From contig JAWQFJ010028249.1 of the NCBI GenBank assembly GCA_034096865.1, positions 28,501 through 92,500 of the forward strand: 64,000 nucleotides of DNA. The letters run 5' to 3'. The stretch's first letter is position 1. Each line of letters opens with the position of its first letter. A program made the position numbers and the translations under genes. This DNA comes from Theodoxus fluviatilis. Its lineage: Eukaryota; Mollusca; Gastropoda; Cycloneritida; Neritidae. Of this stretch, positions 48,602 through 58,959 are shown one piece after another. The notes under the pieces were generated by a model, which searched no databases, had not been told where the DNA came from, and saw only the letters and a program-made list of their open reading frames with translations.

Positions 48602-49101
48602 CTAGACTTCTCCCACGGTTCTTTGGACTTGCCAATCCTGGATACTCTGGATTTTATCCGGGTCAGTCTCAACACCTTTGGATGAGACAATGTGTCCAAG
48701 GAATTTCACAGGTCTTTGGAGTAGCTCAGTCTTATCTAGTCTGACTTTTAGACCTGCCTCCTCTAACTTCCCAAGCACACGATCAAGCCTCTCCAGGTGA
48801 GTCTCCAGAGTCTTGCTGAACACTAAGATGTCCTCCAAGAATAAAAGACCGGACGTCAAGTGTTCATATTCCATGAGACGCGGGAACGTTGCTGGTGCAT
48901 TTGAAACCCAATCGGCATTCTGTTGCATTCAAAGAAACTCAGATTGCCAACAGAGAAAGCTGTCTTGGGTTCATCTTCCTCCGCGAGTTCCACTTGCCAG
49001 TAGCCACTTCGCAAGTCCAGTTTTGAGAACCACCTCAAAATATCCAGTGTCTCCTCAATTCTGGGTAGTGTGCATGCATCCTTGATTGTCAAATTGTTCA
49101 A
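48602..49101 (-). pseudogene. Gypsy reverse transcriptase, frame broken
   Basis: Motifs in order on the minus strand: DACTLPRIEETLD, FSKLDLRSGYWQVE, KTAFSVGN and then, after a frame change, FLEDILVFS, HLERLDRVL, and KFLGHIVSSKGVETDP. The catalytic YxDD box reads FLED, so the first catalytic Asp is replaced by Glu. Together with the frameshift this marks an inactive copy. Confidence 0.85.
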
Positions 49102-49805
49102 TCGACGGAGGTCAATACAGAATCGGAGTCGACCATCTCATTTCCAGACGAAGACAACAGGTGAGGAGAATGAGCACTCCGATCTACGAAGGACTCCTAA
49201 TTCCAGCATCTCCTCCAGATGGCGTCGAAACCCCATCAAGCATGGATGGGGGGATTCGGCACGACTATTCCTTGAAATATATTTCACTCGTGAGTTTGAT
49301 ATGGTGCCTCTGTATCTGTGTACGTCCCAGATCCAAATCGTGCCTGGACCACATCTTCTCCCTCTTTATAAAAACGTCACGGAGACTGTCCAAATGCTAT
49401 CCCTGAACATCTGAGGGAATTTTGTGCAAGAGAGTTTCTCTGAAGCTTTTGTTCAAGTCATCCCCAACCTGAGCAGTCTGCACAGCCAAAATGTCTGCCA
49501 ACTTGATGTCAGCGATTACTGCCCGAGCAGGAACAGTGCCGTGGGGTTGAATAACAGCACCCATTGCTCCAGGTGGGTGGACTCTGGTTCCATTTGAATG
49601 ATAGCTGGTATGAGCATCAGTCCTCTAGGCATGGGGATGTCTTCATCCATGACAACAGTGCTTTTGATCCCCACACTGTGCAGCTGAGTCAGTGAATCCG
49701 GGTGCAATGGTAACTGCCTGCTGACAGCATATCTGACCCAACGACTGAGCAGACTCACTCAGAGCATTGTCCTTCTGCAAAGCAGCCAAAGTCAAGTGCC
49801 ACTCC
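49102..49805 (-). other. Gypsy protease-RT linker, decayed
   Basis: Minus-strand words such as HHIKLTSEIYFKE followed by RIPPSML resemble the linker before the reverse transcriptase fingers. No continuous frame remains. Confidence 0.5.
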
Positions 49806-51131
49806 TCAGAAAGAGCTTTCTTTGCAGGTCTTCTCGACCAACTTGTAGCTCAAAACTTGGATAAAGTTGGTACCAAGCAAAACAGGAACTTTCTGGAGGT
49901 AGTTGATGTCCTCCATCGCCAAGAACAAAGTGGGAATGACAACTGAGTTGTCCTCCGTAAGTTGCACCACCGCTTCTACCCAGCCTTTGTAGGGGACGAT
50001 GTCTCGAGCTACTCCCTGCACCATTATAAAGTTTTGGACAGGTGGCAAGGGTAGTCCCAGCTTTATAAAGTCTTGGACAGGCCACAAGGGTAGTCCCAGC
50101 TTTTTAAAGTCTTGGACAGGTGGCAAGGGTAGTCCCAGCTTTATAAAGTCTTGGACAGGTGGCAAGGGTAGTCCCAGCTTTATAAAGTCTTGAACAGGTC
50201 ATAAGGGTAGTCCCAGCTTTATAAAGTCTTGAACAGGTCATAAGGGTAGTCCCAGCTTTATAAAGTCTTGGACAGGTGGCAAGGGTAGTCCCAGCTTTAT
50301 AAAGTCTTGGACAGGTGGCAAGGGTAGTCCCAGCTTTATAAAGTCTTGAACAGGTCATAAGGGTAGTCCCAGCTTTATAAAGTCTTGAACAGGTCACAAG
50401 GGTAGTCCCAGCTTTATAAAGTCTTGGACAGGTCATAAGGGTAGTCCCAGCTTTATAAAGTCTTGGACAGGTCATAAGGGTAGTCCCAGCTTTATAAAGT
50501 CTTGGACAGGTCATAAGGGTAGTCCCAGCTTTATAAAGTCTTGGACAGGTCATAAGGGTAGTCCCAGCTTTATAAAGTCTTGGACAGGTGGCAAGGGTAG
50601 TCCCAGCTTTATAAAGTCTTGGACAGGTCACAAGGGTAGTCCCAGCTTTATAAAGTCTTGGACAGGTGGCAAGGGTAGTCCCAGCTTTATAAAGTCTTGG
50701 ACAGGTGGCAAGGGTAGTCCCAGCTTTATAAAGTCTTGGACAGGTGGCAAGGGTAGTCCCAGCTTTATAAAGTCTTGGACAGGTGGCAAGGGTAGTCCCA
50801 GCTTTATAAAGTCTTGGACAGGTGGCAAGGGTAGTCCCAGCTTTATAAAGTCTTGGACAGGTGGCAAGGGTAGTCCCAGCTTTATAAAGTCTTGGACAGG
50901 CCACAAGGGTAGTCCCAGCTGGGTGACAAGAAATTGAGTCACGGTGGACACCATTGAGCCAGTGTCCAAGAGGCATTTGGCCTCAATTCCATTCACTAAT
51001 ATGGTGACGGTGTTTGCGCTTCCTATGAGAGTCGTCTTTGGGTAAATACTGAGGGAGTTCTGTCCTGCCCTGTCCCCTTTCAAGGCCGGTCCCTTCAGTT
51101 TCCCTGCCTTCCTTGGCACTGTGCCTTCCAC
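49806..51131 (-). pseudogene. Gypsy aspartic protease expanded by a 39-bp minisatellite
   Basis: The minus frame carries AKCLLDTGSMVSTVTQFLVTQ at about 50930-50990, an intact DTGS active site. Beyond the repeat array it resumes with IMVQGVARDIVPYKGWVEA and VPVLLGTNFI, the second half of the protease. Between them lie about 23 copies of a 13-residue unit (GLPLPPVQDFIKL). Because 39 is a multiple of three the frame is kept, but repeat copies with GGTCATAAG or GGTCACAAG on the plus strand put TGA into the protease frame. The enlarged protease therefore cannot be read through. Confidence 0.8.
50024..50919 (-). repeat. 39-bp minisatellite, about 23 copies
   Basis: The plus-strand unit reads TTTATAAAGTCTTGGACAGG then TGGCAAGGGTAGTCCCAGC (39 bases). 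The core 9-mer exists as GGTGGCAAG, GGTCATAAG, GGTCACAAG or GGCCACAAG. In plus order the forms run: G, W, G, G, M, M, G, G, M, C, M, M, M, M, G, C, then six G, then W (G=GGTGGCAAG, M=GGTCATAAG, C=GGTCACAAG, W=GGCCACAAG). Each unit carries TATAAAG. The identical W form second from one end and at the other end hints at unit exchange or a common ancestral edge. Confidence 0.9.
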
Positions 51132-51309
51132 GGCTGTCTAAACGGGCTGAAATCGGGCTATCTAGTTTTCTCCGTCACCACAGACTGAACCCATTGACCC
51201 TAGTGGTGACAGCCTTACCAGGGCCTGGCAAGAATCTGATGGTATCATATTACCCTGTTCATCCCACTATTCTTGAAGAACACAGACCAGGAAATACGCT
51301 GTTTTCTCC
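51132..51309. other. Junction between Gypsy relic and N-RAG-like relic
   Basis: No domain is visible. The Gypsy homology fades near 51131, and the next recognisable frame starts at 51310. Confidence 0.45.
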
Positions 51310-52556
51310 ATGAGATATCTCAGCAAACGAAAATTTCTTTGCAAACGAGTTGGATTTCTTTGTTCCAATAGATCATTAGAATGTGGTGTACAAACAACAA
51401 GACTGAAGAATTTGTGTGGACTGATTGCTCAGCCGGATTCTGAGAGGATAGAAACAATCAGCGTTCACTCCAAAGACGAGCATGAGGAACGCTTACGTTC
51501 CTTGTGCAGAGTTTATGGTGGAAGTGTGAAGAAAAGAAAAGACAACAGAAAAGTGAAGCTCTGTTCAACCTACAAAAGCGACTTGCTGAACTCTGTAGAC
51601 CTGGACATCAGTGAGGATGTGATGGGAAAGCATTCCCCATTCATTTGCTTGAGCTGCTACATTCGAATGATCTGTTCAAAACGAATTTCAGACAAGTCAT
51701 CATGAACCTACACTTCGGGTGTAGAGTTCATTAAAAACAGTCAGTCTGTGTGGACTCTATTTTATGACAGAACCTGCCTTTCAGACTGCACTCTGTGTGT
51801 GCACTACGACCAGCAGTTCAAATGTAGGAGACCAGTCAAACCTGACAAAGGAGTGAGAAAGAAAGAGAAGACAGACAGTAACAGATCATCATGAGGGACT
51901 GGAATGACAGAATTGGCATTTCAACCCTCTCTATAGCTTCAGCCCCTGTGAAAGGAACAGCCAGTGCATTATGTTCAAGGCGATTTGCAGATGCTGCTAC
52001 TTCACCCATGGGAATAAAACTGCGAGTGCCTGTTGAGATAAGCTTCCCTCTGACCAAAGACGAAGAGAAATACCACACTCATCTGACAAAAATGAAGCTG
52101 GGCAACTCTAGAGACAAAGACACAATGAAGTGTGTGACGGGAGGACAGCCCTTGGTTTTCAAGAAGATCATTGTTCCGCGAAAATCATCAACCTATGCTG
52201 AATCGCCATTGAAGAAGAAAAGAGACAATGAAATGAAAAAGCTGCATCAAATGGTATGTGGGGCAGAGATGGAAAGTGTGGCTGCCCTGAAACAGCAAGC
52301 TACCGAAATCAAAAGGATTGCACAATAGACGCGGCAGAGAATATGTGAACCTGTAGGTGAGAGGGGCCACGTCACACTGGAGAAAAGACAGGGATCTGCC
52401 CTAAGAACAGGCCTAGGGCTGAGCTGGAGCAAGCACAGAATGCAACGACAGTTTCTGAAGAAACTTGGAATGTGCTTTCCCTCTGAAAAAAGCGAAATAG
52501 TTCTGCACAAAGACATCTTGTGCAGTGACATTCTAGTAGATCATCGCGAGTTTTAG
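51310..52556 (+). pseudogene. RAG1 N-terminal-like (N-RAG) element relic
   Basis: A broken frame of about 415 codons. Segment 1 (51310-51891, one TGA at 51703) contains LCRVYGGSVKK, then FICLSCYIRM, VWTLFYDRTC, and CTLCVHYDQQFKCRRPVK. The spacing LCxxxG...CxxC...W...CxxC resembles the zinc-binding N-terminal region of RAG1. A frameshift at about 51880 leads to segment 2 (51891-52556, one TAG at 52326) with FPLTKDEEKYHTHLTKMKL, CVTGGQPLVFKKI, VPRKSS and LGLSWSKHRMQRQFLKKLG. I associate these with N-RAG-type mobile elements described from molluscs and similar cnidarian proteins; this is from memory. No RAG1 catalytic core is present. Confidence 0.6.
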
Positions 52557-52569
52557 TCACCAAATGACG

Positions 52570-53472
52570 ACACCTTCTGTTCTTTTATTAGTTAGTTTAG
52601 TTAGGTTTAGTTAGTTTTAGTTTAGTTAGTTTTAGTTTAGTTTAAATTTAGATTTGTGTAGTATTAGTCTAGTTAGTCTTGTCTATTTTAGTTTAGTTTT
52701 GGATTAGATTAGATTAGATTAGATTAGATTAGATTAGATTAGATTAGTTTCGTTTGGTTTGATTTCGTTTGATTTGGGGTTTGGTTTAGGGTTTGGTTTA
52801 GGGTTTGATTTAGGGTTTGGTTTAGGGTTTCGTTTCCGGTTTAGTTTCCGGTTTAGTTTCTGGTTTAGTTTCCAGTTTAGTTTCCAGTCTAAGGTTTCGT
52901 TTAAAATTTCAGTTTCAGTTTAGTTTTGTTCAGTTTGGATTAGGTTAGATTAGATTGGATTGGATTGGATTGGATTGGATTGGATTGGATTGGTTTGATT
53001 ATGGGTTTGATTTAGGGTTTGATTTAGTTAGGGTTTGGTTTCTGGGTTCGTTTTCGGTTTCGTTTCCAGTCTAAGGTTTCGTTTACAGTTTCAGTTTAGT
53101 TTAGTTTAGTTTAGTTTAGTTTAGTTTAGTTTAGTTTAGTTTAGTTTAGTTTAGTTTAAGGTTTCGTTTCAGTTTAGTTTAGTTTAAGGTTTCGTTTCAG
53201 TTTAGTTTAGATTAAGGTTTCGTTTCAGTTTCGTTTCAGTTTCATTTCAGTTTCGTTTCAGTTTAGTTTAGTTTAAGGTTTCGTTTCAGTTTAGTTTAGT
53301 TTAAGGTTTCGTTTCAGTTTCGTTTAGTTTAAGGTTTCGTTTCAGTTTAGTTTAATTCCGTTTAGTTTAAGGTTTCGTTTCAGTTTAGTTTAGTTTAGTA
53401 TAAGGTTTCATTTCAGTTTAGTTTAGTTCAGTTTAGTTTAAGGTTTCGTTTCAGTTTAGTTTAAGGTTTTGT
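52570..53472. repeat. Degenerate (TTTAG)n / (GATTA)n pentamer field
   Basis: Most of this stretch is made of 5-bp units: GTTTA/TTTAG runs (best at 53092-53158), GATTA (52706-52746), GATTG (52950-52990) and TTTCG/TTTCA variants. A GGTTTAGGGTTT alternation occurs at 52778-52836. Repeated AAGGTTTCGTTTCAGTTTAG blocks between 53155 and 53470 form a longer, irregular higher-order repeat. Confidence 0.9.
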
Positions 53473-53925
53473 TTCACAAAGTTTGAGAGTTTTCGGAAAA
53501 TTGATGTTTCAGGCGCTAAAATGTCCAGCTTGCTTCATTGAGAGTATGATTTCTCTGTCTGTGTACACAGTCAGCACTGTTGTATCACATGGTGTGTTTG
53601 GTATCTTTTAAAAGCTTGGAAAACGGTTATTAAAAAACAACACCTTGATTGTGAGATAGGGATCTCAAGGAAATCTGAAAACATAACCCGTATGCGTGCA
53701 CTCATTCAGTGCTGTTGTTACACAGACCTCCGGTTACCAGCGAGCTCTGGCTTAAGCAGCGAGGTCACGCTATTTTTAGATCAGGGGAGGAGACGAGGAG
53801 TGAGAGTGATAAAGTTTTGCCTGAGACCAGCGGCCAACTGAAAAGCGCTGTTGAAACAGCCGTGTTTTGTTTCGTTTCGTTTTGTTTCCGTTCGGTTCGG
53901 TTTTCGTTTTCCTTTCAGGTTTAGG
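53473..53925. other. Unique-looking island in the pentamer field
   Basis: About 450 bases of ordinary sequence with no supported gene. A 71-codon plus-strand frame at 53709 shows no domain. Confidence 0.4.
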
Positions 53926-54260
53926 TTTAGTTTTAAGTTTAGTTTTAGATTTTGTTTTAGGTTAGTTCTAATTTTTGTTTTGGTTTAAGTATTAGTTTTA
54001 GTTTTAGTTTTAGCTTTAGTTTTTGTTTTGGATTTAGTTACAGATGAAGGTTTAGGTTTAGATTTAGCTTTAGTTTACAGTTTTAGTCTAGTTTAGTTTA
54101 GTTTAGTTTTAGTTTTAGTCTTGTGTAGTTTAACATAACTTTTCTCCCATCTCTCCCGCCCCTGGGATTGAACCACGGCACAGCGCCTCGCTGCAAAGCC
54201 CAACGCCTTGTGTAGTTTAGTTTAAGTTTAAGTTTAAGTTTAAGGTTTTTGTTTCGTTTT
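53926..54260. repeat. T-rich TTTAG-derived repeats around a SINE fragment
   Basis: Imperfect TTTAG and TTTTAG units continue from 53926 to about 54122 and resume at 54208-54245. They are interrupted by a GC-richer tRNA-like fragment. Confidence 0.8.
54135..54207 (-). mobile_element. tRNA-derived SINE-like fragment 1
   Basis: On the minus strand, GTGCCGTGGTTCAATCCCAG contains GGTTCAATCC, a good match to the pol III B box (GGTTCRANNCC). A related sequence lies at 56590-56650 with GTGCCGTGGTTCTGTCCC. Both sit inside pentamer repeats. The A box and 3' tail are not certain. Confidence 0.5.
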
Positions 54261-54820
54261 GTTTCGTATGGTATGGTATAGTGTCGCTGTTGGGGTAGAT
54301 GAAAGGTGGCTCGACCACCAACCAGTAAAAAATAAAATAAAAGGGAAATTTCATCCTCAGTCACTAATCAACAAAGATGTCACAAACAGAATTTTACATA
54401 AAACGATCGACTATTACATAGACATCTTTCAAACAAAACTCTCACTAACTGAACATACAAATGAAAACAAAACAAAAACAATTATCCAAATAAAAACCTT
54501 TAAAAACCACCCAGCGGGCTTAATTACAGTTCTTAGTCACAATTACTTCAATTCCTTTTTCCCACTCTCTATCTCTCTCAATAAATCTTCCTCCCTATTT
54601 ATAGGTGATGCAGAACGCTAAGAATCCAATTATGCACCAAGAAAAACGTTCTGCACAAACCGCTGCAGAACTATAAAAAACAAAACACTTGCAAAAGGTC
54701 CCAAAAATGCATAGTCAGCAAGTTCTGACAGTGCATATATCGCTTAAAGGCGCATCATCACAGAGACACAACATTCTCTATACTTTCATAAAAGTAAAAA
54801 ATTAAACCAAATCGTGACAT
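54261..54820. other. Unique-looking spacer
   Basis: AT-rich sequence without a supported feature; a 120-codon plus frame at 54259-54621 shows no domain. Confidence 0.4.
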
Positions 54821-54825
54821 ATGTG

Positions 54826-56160
54826 TTGGGTTGGGTTAGTAGTAGTTTTAGTGTTAGTGTTAGTTTTGTTTTTGTTACTGTTGGTTTTGTTTTTGTTAGT
54901 GTTTGTTTTGTTTTTGTTATTGTTCGTTTATTTTTTGGGTGTTAATTAAGTTTTTTATAAAGTGTTAGTTTAGTTTTTTGTGTTAGTTTAGTTGTTTAGT
55001 GTGTGTTAGTTTAGTTTGTGTGTTGGTTTAGTTTGTGTGTTAGTTTAGTTTGTATGTTTGTGTTAGTTTGTGTGTTAGTGTTAGTTTGTGAGTTAGTGTT
55101 TGTGTGTTAGTGCTAGTTTGTGTGTTGGTTTAGTTTGTGTGTTAGTTTAGTTTGTATGTTTGTGTTAGTGTGTGTGTTAGTGTTAGTTTGTGTGTTAGTG
55201 TTAGTTTGTGTGTTAGTGCTAGTTTGTGTGTTAGTGTTAGTTTGTGTGTTAGTGTTAGTTTGTGTGTTAGTGTTAGTTTGTGTGTTACTGTTAGTTTGTG
55301 TGTTAGTGTTAGTCTGTGTGTTCGTGCTTTTCTGTGTGTTAGTGTTTGTCTGTGTGTTAGTGTTAGTTTGTGTGTTAGTGTTAGTCTGTGTGTGTTAGTG
55401 TTAGTGTGTGTGTGTTAGTGTTAGTATTTGTGTGTTAGTGTTAGTTTATGTGTTAGTGTTAGTTTGTGTGTTAGTGTTTGTTTGTGTGTTAGTGTTTGTT
55501 TGTGTGTTAGTGTTAGTTTGTGTGTTAGTGTTTGTGTTTGCGTGTTAGTGATAGTGTGTTAATGTTAGTTTGTGTGTTAGTGTTAGTATATGTGTGTTAG
55601 TGTTAGTGTTTGTGTGTTAGTGTTAGTGTTTGTGTGTTAGTATTAGTTTCTGTGTTGGTGTTGGTTTGCTTGTTAGTGTTAGTTGTGTGTTAGTGTTAGT
55701 TTCTGTGTTAGTGTTAGTTTGTGTGTTAGGGTTTGTTTGTGTGTGTTACAGTTCAGACTTTAATCATTTTTCTATATTGTTTGAAACGTTCGCCATGTCG
55801 ATGTTTTGGCGGGAAGAAGCTGAGCTTTGCACTCTGAGACTAGTTTGTTTGTGTGTTAGTGTTGGTTAGTGTGTTAGTGTTTGTTTGTTGTTAGTGTTAG
55901 TTTGTGTGTTAGTGTTAGTTTGTGTGTTAGTGTTAGTTTGTGTGTTAGTGTTTCTTTGCGTGTTAATGTTTCTTTGTATGTTAGTGTTAGTTTGTGTTTT
56001 AGCGTTAGTTTGTGTGTTAGTGTTTGTTAGTGTGTTAGTGTTTGTCTGTGTTAGTGTTAGTTTGTGTGTTTGTGTTTGTTTGTGTGTTAGTGTTTGTTTT
56101 TGTCTTAGTATTTGTTTTTGTGTTAGTGTTTGTTTTAGTGTTAGTTTAGTTTAGTTTTTG
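54826..56160 (+). repeat. TTAGTGTTAG/TTTGTGTG complex minisatellite
   Basis: About 1.3 kb is composed of TTAGTG, TTAGTTTGTGTG and TTTGTGTG words, often in an 18-base period (TTAGTGTTAGTTTGTGTG), clearest at 55180-55330. The plus strand has almost no C. Open frames of alternating Leu/Val/Cys (55120-55398 and 55885-56154) are artefacts. A short unique insert lies at about 55745-55840. Confidence 0.85.
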
Positions 56161-56575
56161 TTTTAGTGTTAGTTTAGTTTTATGGTTCAGTTCAGTTTAG
56201 TTCAGTTCAGTTTAGTTTAGTTTAGTTTAGTTTAGTTTAGTTTAGTTTAGTTTAGTTTAGTTTAGTTTAGTTTAGTTTAGTTTAGTTTAGTTTAGTTTAG
56301 TCTAGGTTTACTTTACTTTACTTTACTTTATATTACTTTACTTTACTTTACTTTACTTTAGTGTAGTGTACTTTAGTGTAGTGTACTTTACTTTAGTGTA
56401 CTTTACTTTAGTGTACTTTACTTTTTGTCTAGTTTACTTTTTGTGTAGTATACTTTTAGTCTAGTTTACTTTAGTCTAGTTTAGTTTACTTTAGTCTAGA
56501 CTAGTCTAGTCTAGTCTCGTCTAGTTTACTCTAGTGTAGTCTAGTCTAGTCTAGTCTAGTCTAGTCTAGTCTTTT
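56161..56575. repeat. Successive pentamer arrays: TTTAG, CTTTA, AGTCT
   Basis: Three pentamer types follow each other: (TTTAG)n at about 56203-56302, (CTTTA)n with GTGTA mixtures at about 56312-56440, and (AGTCT)n at about 56485-56570. Each differs from the next by one or two bases, as if one unit mutated and was re-amplified. Confidence 0.9.
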
Positions 56576-56579
56576 TAAC

Positions 56580-56660
56580 AAATCCCTATTCTTCCCGTCC
56601 CAGGGACAGAACCACGGCACTACGCTTCGCACATCATCCAACCCCAAATCAAGCTCGCCT
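56580..56660 (-). mobile_element. tRNA-derived SINE-like fragment 2
   Basis: The minus strand reads GTGCCGTGGTTCTGTCCCTG followed by GGACGGGAAG, closely similar to the fragment at 54135-54207 (GTGCCGTGGTTCAATCCCAG, GGGCGGGAGA). Two related copies within pentamer arrays support a SINE family. The B box is weaker here. Confidence 0.5.
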
Positions 56661-56665
56661 CCCTC

Positions 56666-57315
56666 TGCCTGTCAAAGTTTACTTTAGTTTAATAAATCAA
56701 AAAGTTCAAAACGGATCCTGATGAAATAGGTGGAAGGTCCGGGTTTCACCCAAGGAAGAATCCATGTAATTTTGGAGGCTGTGTTATCTTGGTTTGGAAT
56801 TGCGACCGAAAACAGAATGTTACCTGTTATGTAGTTTGGGAATTGGAAGAATAAAGAAAGATTTCAGTGCACATCACGAAATAGATGACGTCAAACTATC
56901 GATGAGGCGGGCATATGTGTTCTGCACTCTGATATTACTTAGCCAATAAAATGAACAAAATTTCGTAGTCAGGCCTGGCTAGCAGAACTTGACTAATTTT
57001 ACAGGCCACGAAGAGAAAAGTTGGCTTCTATGGCGGGATTTTGTGCTCTAAGAGTACTCCCTATTTCCGTATGCAAAATTACACTGACAACACGCAAATA
57101 ACCAACTACACTGATAAACTCGTCGGTTTTTTTCTATCTTGCTGTGGTTTCATGTTTCGACCTGTCTGTAATCATAGTGGGCGACTGGGCATCATTGTTT
57201 CAGTCCCTACTCGACGTGACATCTTTCATAATTTCACTACAGTATCAAACAATGTTACATACGTCATTGCAAAGCAACGCCACATAACGTGATGCAGTGT
57301 GCCTTGGCATGGCAA
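56666..57315. other. Unique-looking spacer with a dispersed repeat word
   Basis: No gene is seen. The interval contains the inverted counterpart (56961-56987) of the word at 42404-42430. Confidence 0.45.
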
Positions 57316-57348
57316 AGAGTATCATAGTGTAGTGTAGCGTGTTGTGAT

Positions 57349-57738
57349 GTGGTGTGGTGTATTGTCATACTATATGGCCAGTTGGCCGACGGCAAAAGAA
57401 GAGTCAGTGGTCCCAGCCTACACTTCAAGGACGCCTGCAGAAGAGACTTCAAGACCAGCAACATCCCCACGGCCGACTGGGCAACGCTGGCTGGGGACTG
57501 GAGTGCCTGGCGCCAACATGTCCGCGAAGGCACGAGGGTGGCGGGTGAGGCGAGAGGCCAGCTTGCGGCTGAGAAGAGAGCCTGGGGAAGACGCACCGCT
57601 CCGATTCCCACAGCCCAGACGACCCATCACGTCTGTGGTGCATGCGTCAGAGACTGCCGCTCGAGGATCGGCCTATACAGCCACAGCCGGCGCTGCAGAG
57701 GCCCCACCAACACTATGGATCTCAATGGGGCGCGCTGA
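57349..57738 (+). pseudogene. LINE ORF2 C-terminal fragment
   Basis: The plus frame shows the end of a LINE protein: GKRRVSGPSLHFKD, then DWATLAGDWSAWRQHV, a basic/Ala-rich helix (ARGQLAAEKRAWGRR) and the terminal zinc-finger-like CGACVRDCRSRIGLYSHSRRC. It resembles the tail at 47570-47640 but is clearly a different copy. Reverse transcriptase motifs are absent, and pentamer repeats border both sides. It is probably a dead 5'-truncated insertion. Confidence 0.75.
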
Positions 57739-57764
57739 TGGTCACTCAAGATTTCGATGCTAAA

Positions 57765-58935
57765 GTGAAAGTGTAGTGTAGTTTAGTGTAGCGTAGTGTA
57801 GTGTAGCGTAGCGAAGTGCAGTGCAGTGCAGTGTAGTGTAGTGTAGCGTATCATAGTGTAGTGTAGCGTAACATAGCATAGTGTGGTGTGGTGTGCTGTA
57901 GTGTAGGGTAGTGTAGTACAGTATACCAAAGTGTAGTGTGAAAAGTGTCGTTTGCTATAATGTAATATGACATGATAATTATGTTAAGATAATAATTTGA
58001 CACACAAAATGCAGTGAAAAATGAAATGTAATAGAATTCAATGCATTGCAGAATAATACACTTCATTTTATATCATGTTGTATCATATCATTTATTACAT
58101 AAGAAATCATTTATCATATATGTTGTGTCATATAATACATCACATCACATCAACTCATACTTCAAATCATCACGTCATAACATATGTAATAAAAAAGTAC
58201 ATTGTGATATAATTTTGTGTTATGATCATTTGCTGCATACAACTTCTTTATCATTTCATATTTAACATATTATATCATGTCATGAAACATAACATGATAT
58301 AATGTAACAAATAGAATGGAATAGAATAGAAGACAATGCAAGGGAAGGTGAGATAATAGAAGAGAACAGAACAAAAAGTAGGAAGAGTAGAGCATATAAT
58401 GCAACATAACCCGACGTGCCTTAATGTTATGCAATGTAATGTACCAGTAACGCAATGTAAGGAAACACAAAACACGATACGTTATGTGAACTATGATATG
58501 ATATGATCTGATGTGACATGAAACGATACAATATGATATGACGTGAGTTTACATGACTCAATGCAATGCAATACAATGTAATGTAATGCAATGCATTGCA
58601 ATACAATGGAATGTGAAGGAATCAATGGTAAGGTAAGATTTGAAATGAGATTTTATGTGATATACATATATGATGATTTGATATGAGATATGATATGTCA
58701 TGAGGCAATAGCTTTGATTTAATATACTGTAGTGACAAAACAAAACACAAAACATTACAGAATGAGAGATGTAACACATCGTAACGTTACTTGACATGTT
58801 GAGACGTGATGTGACATGGAATGGCCCACGGTGGTTGACATAAACCTGAAATGATGTATGATAACATAACACTATGACAAAACACAACATATAATGAACG
58901 GAATAGGCTCGTTTGTTAGTCTATGGGGATGGCAG
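57765..58935. repeat. GTGTA array decaying into pentamer-derived sequence
   Basis: A clear (GTGTA)n/(GTGTAGC) array spans 57768-57915. To about 58935 the sequence keeps a visible 5-bp habit with many substitutions: ATCAT, AATGC/AATGT (58560-58612), ATGAT and GAATA words. It looks like an ancient pentamer array that has drifted to AT-rich sequence. Confidence 0.65.
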
Positions 58936-58959
58936 ACAAGGCCAACATAGGAATCTCTC

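Larger units (their letters stand above)
45792..51131 (-). mobile_element. Second Gypsy-type LTR element, 5'-truncated (minus strand)
   Basis: Reading leftward: protease with DTGS (about 51000), a 23-copy minisatellite, the protease end (49806-50030), reverse transcriptase (49101-48602), an RNase H remnant, integrase core (48145-47672), a nested LINE fragment, the integrase C-terminal tail (47030-46231), a polypurine tract (46058-46069) and a 3' LTR (45792-46057). The gag region and 5' LTR are missing. Frames are interrupted repeatedly, so the element is dead. Confidence 0.85.

Noticed and set aside
50024..50919. CRISPR-like array
   Set aside because: The units are contiguous 39-bp copies without unique spacers and lie in a eukaryotic retroelement; it is a minisatellite.
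52778..52836. Telomere-like GGTTTAGGG repeats
   Set aside because: The units alternate irregularly with GGTTTGG, lie amid TTTAG variants and do not match the TTAGGG type expected for molluscs; they are drifted pentamer sequence.
55120..56154. Hydrophobic Leu/Val/Cys frames resembling membrane proteins
   Set aside because: They are translations of the TTAGTG/TTTGTGTG minisatellite, open in more than one frame.
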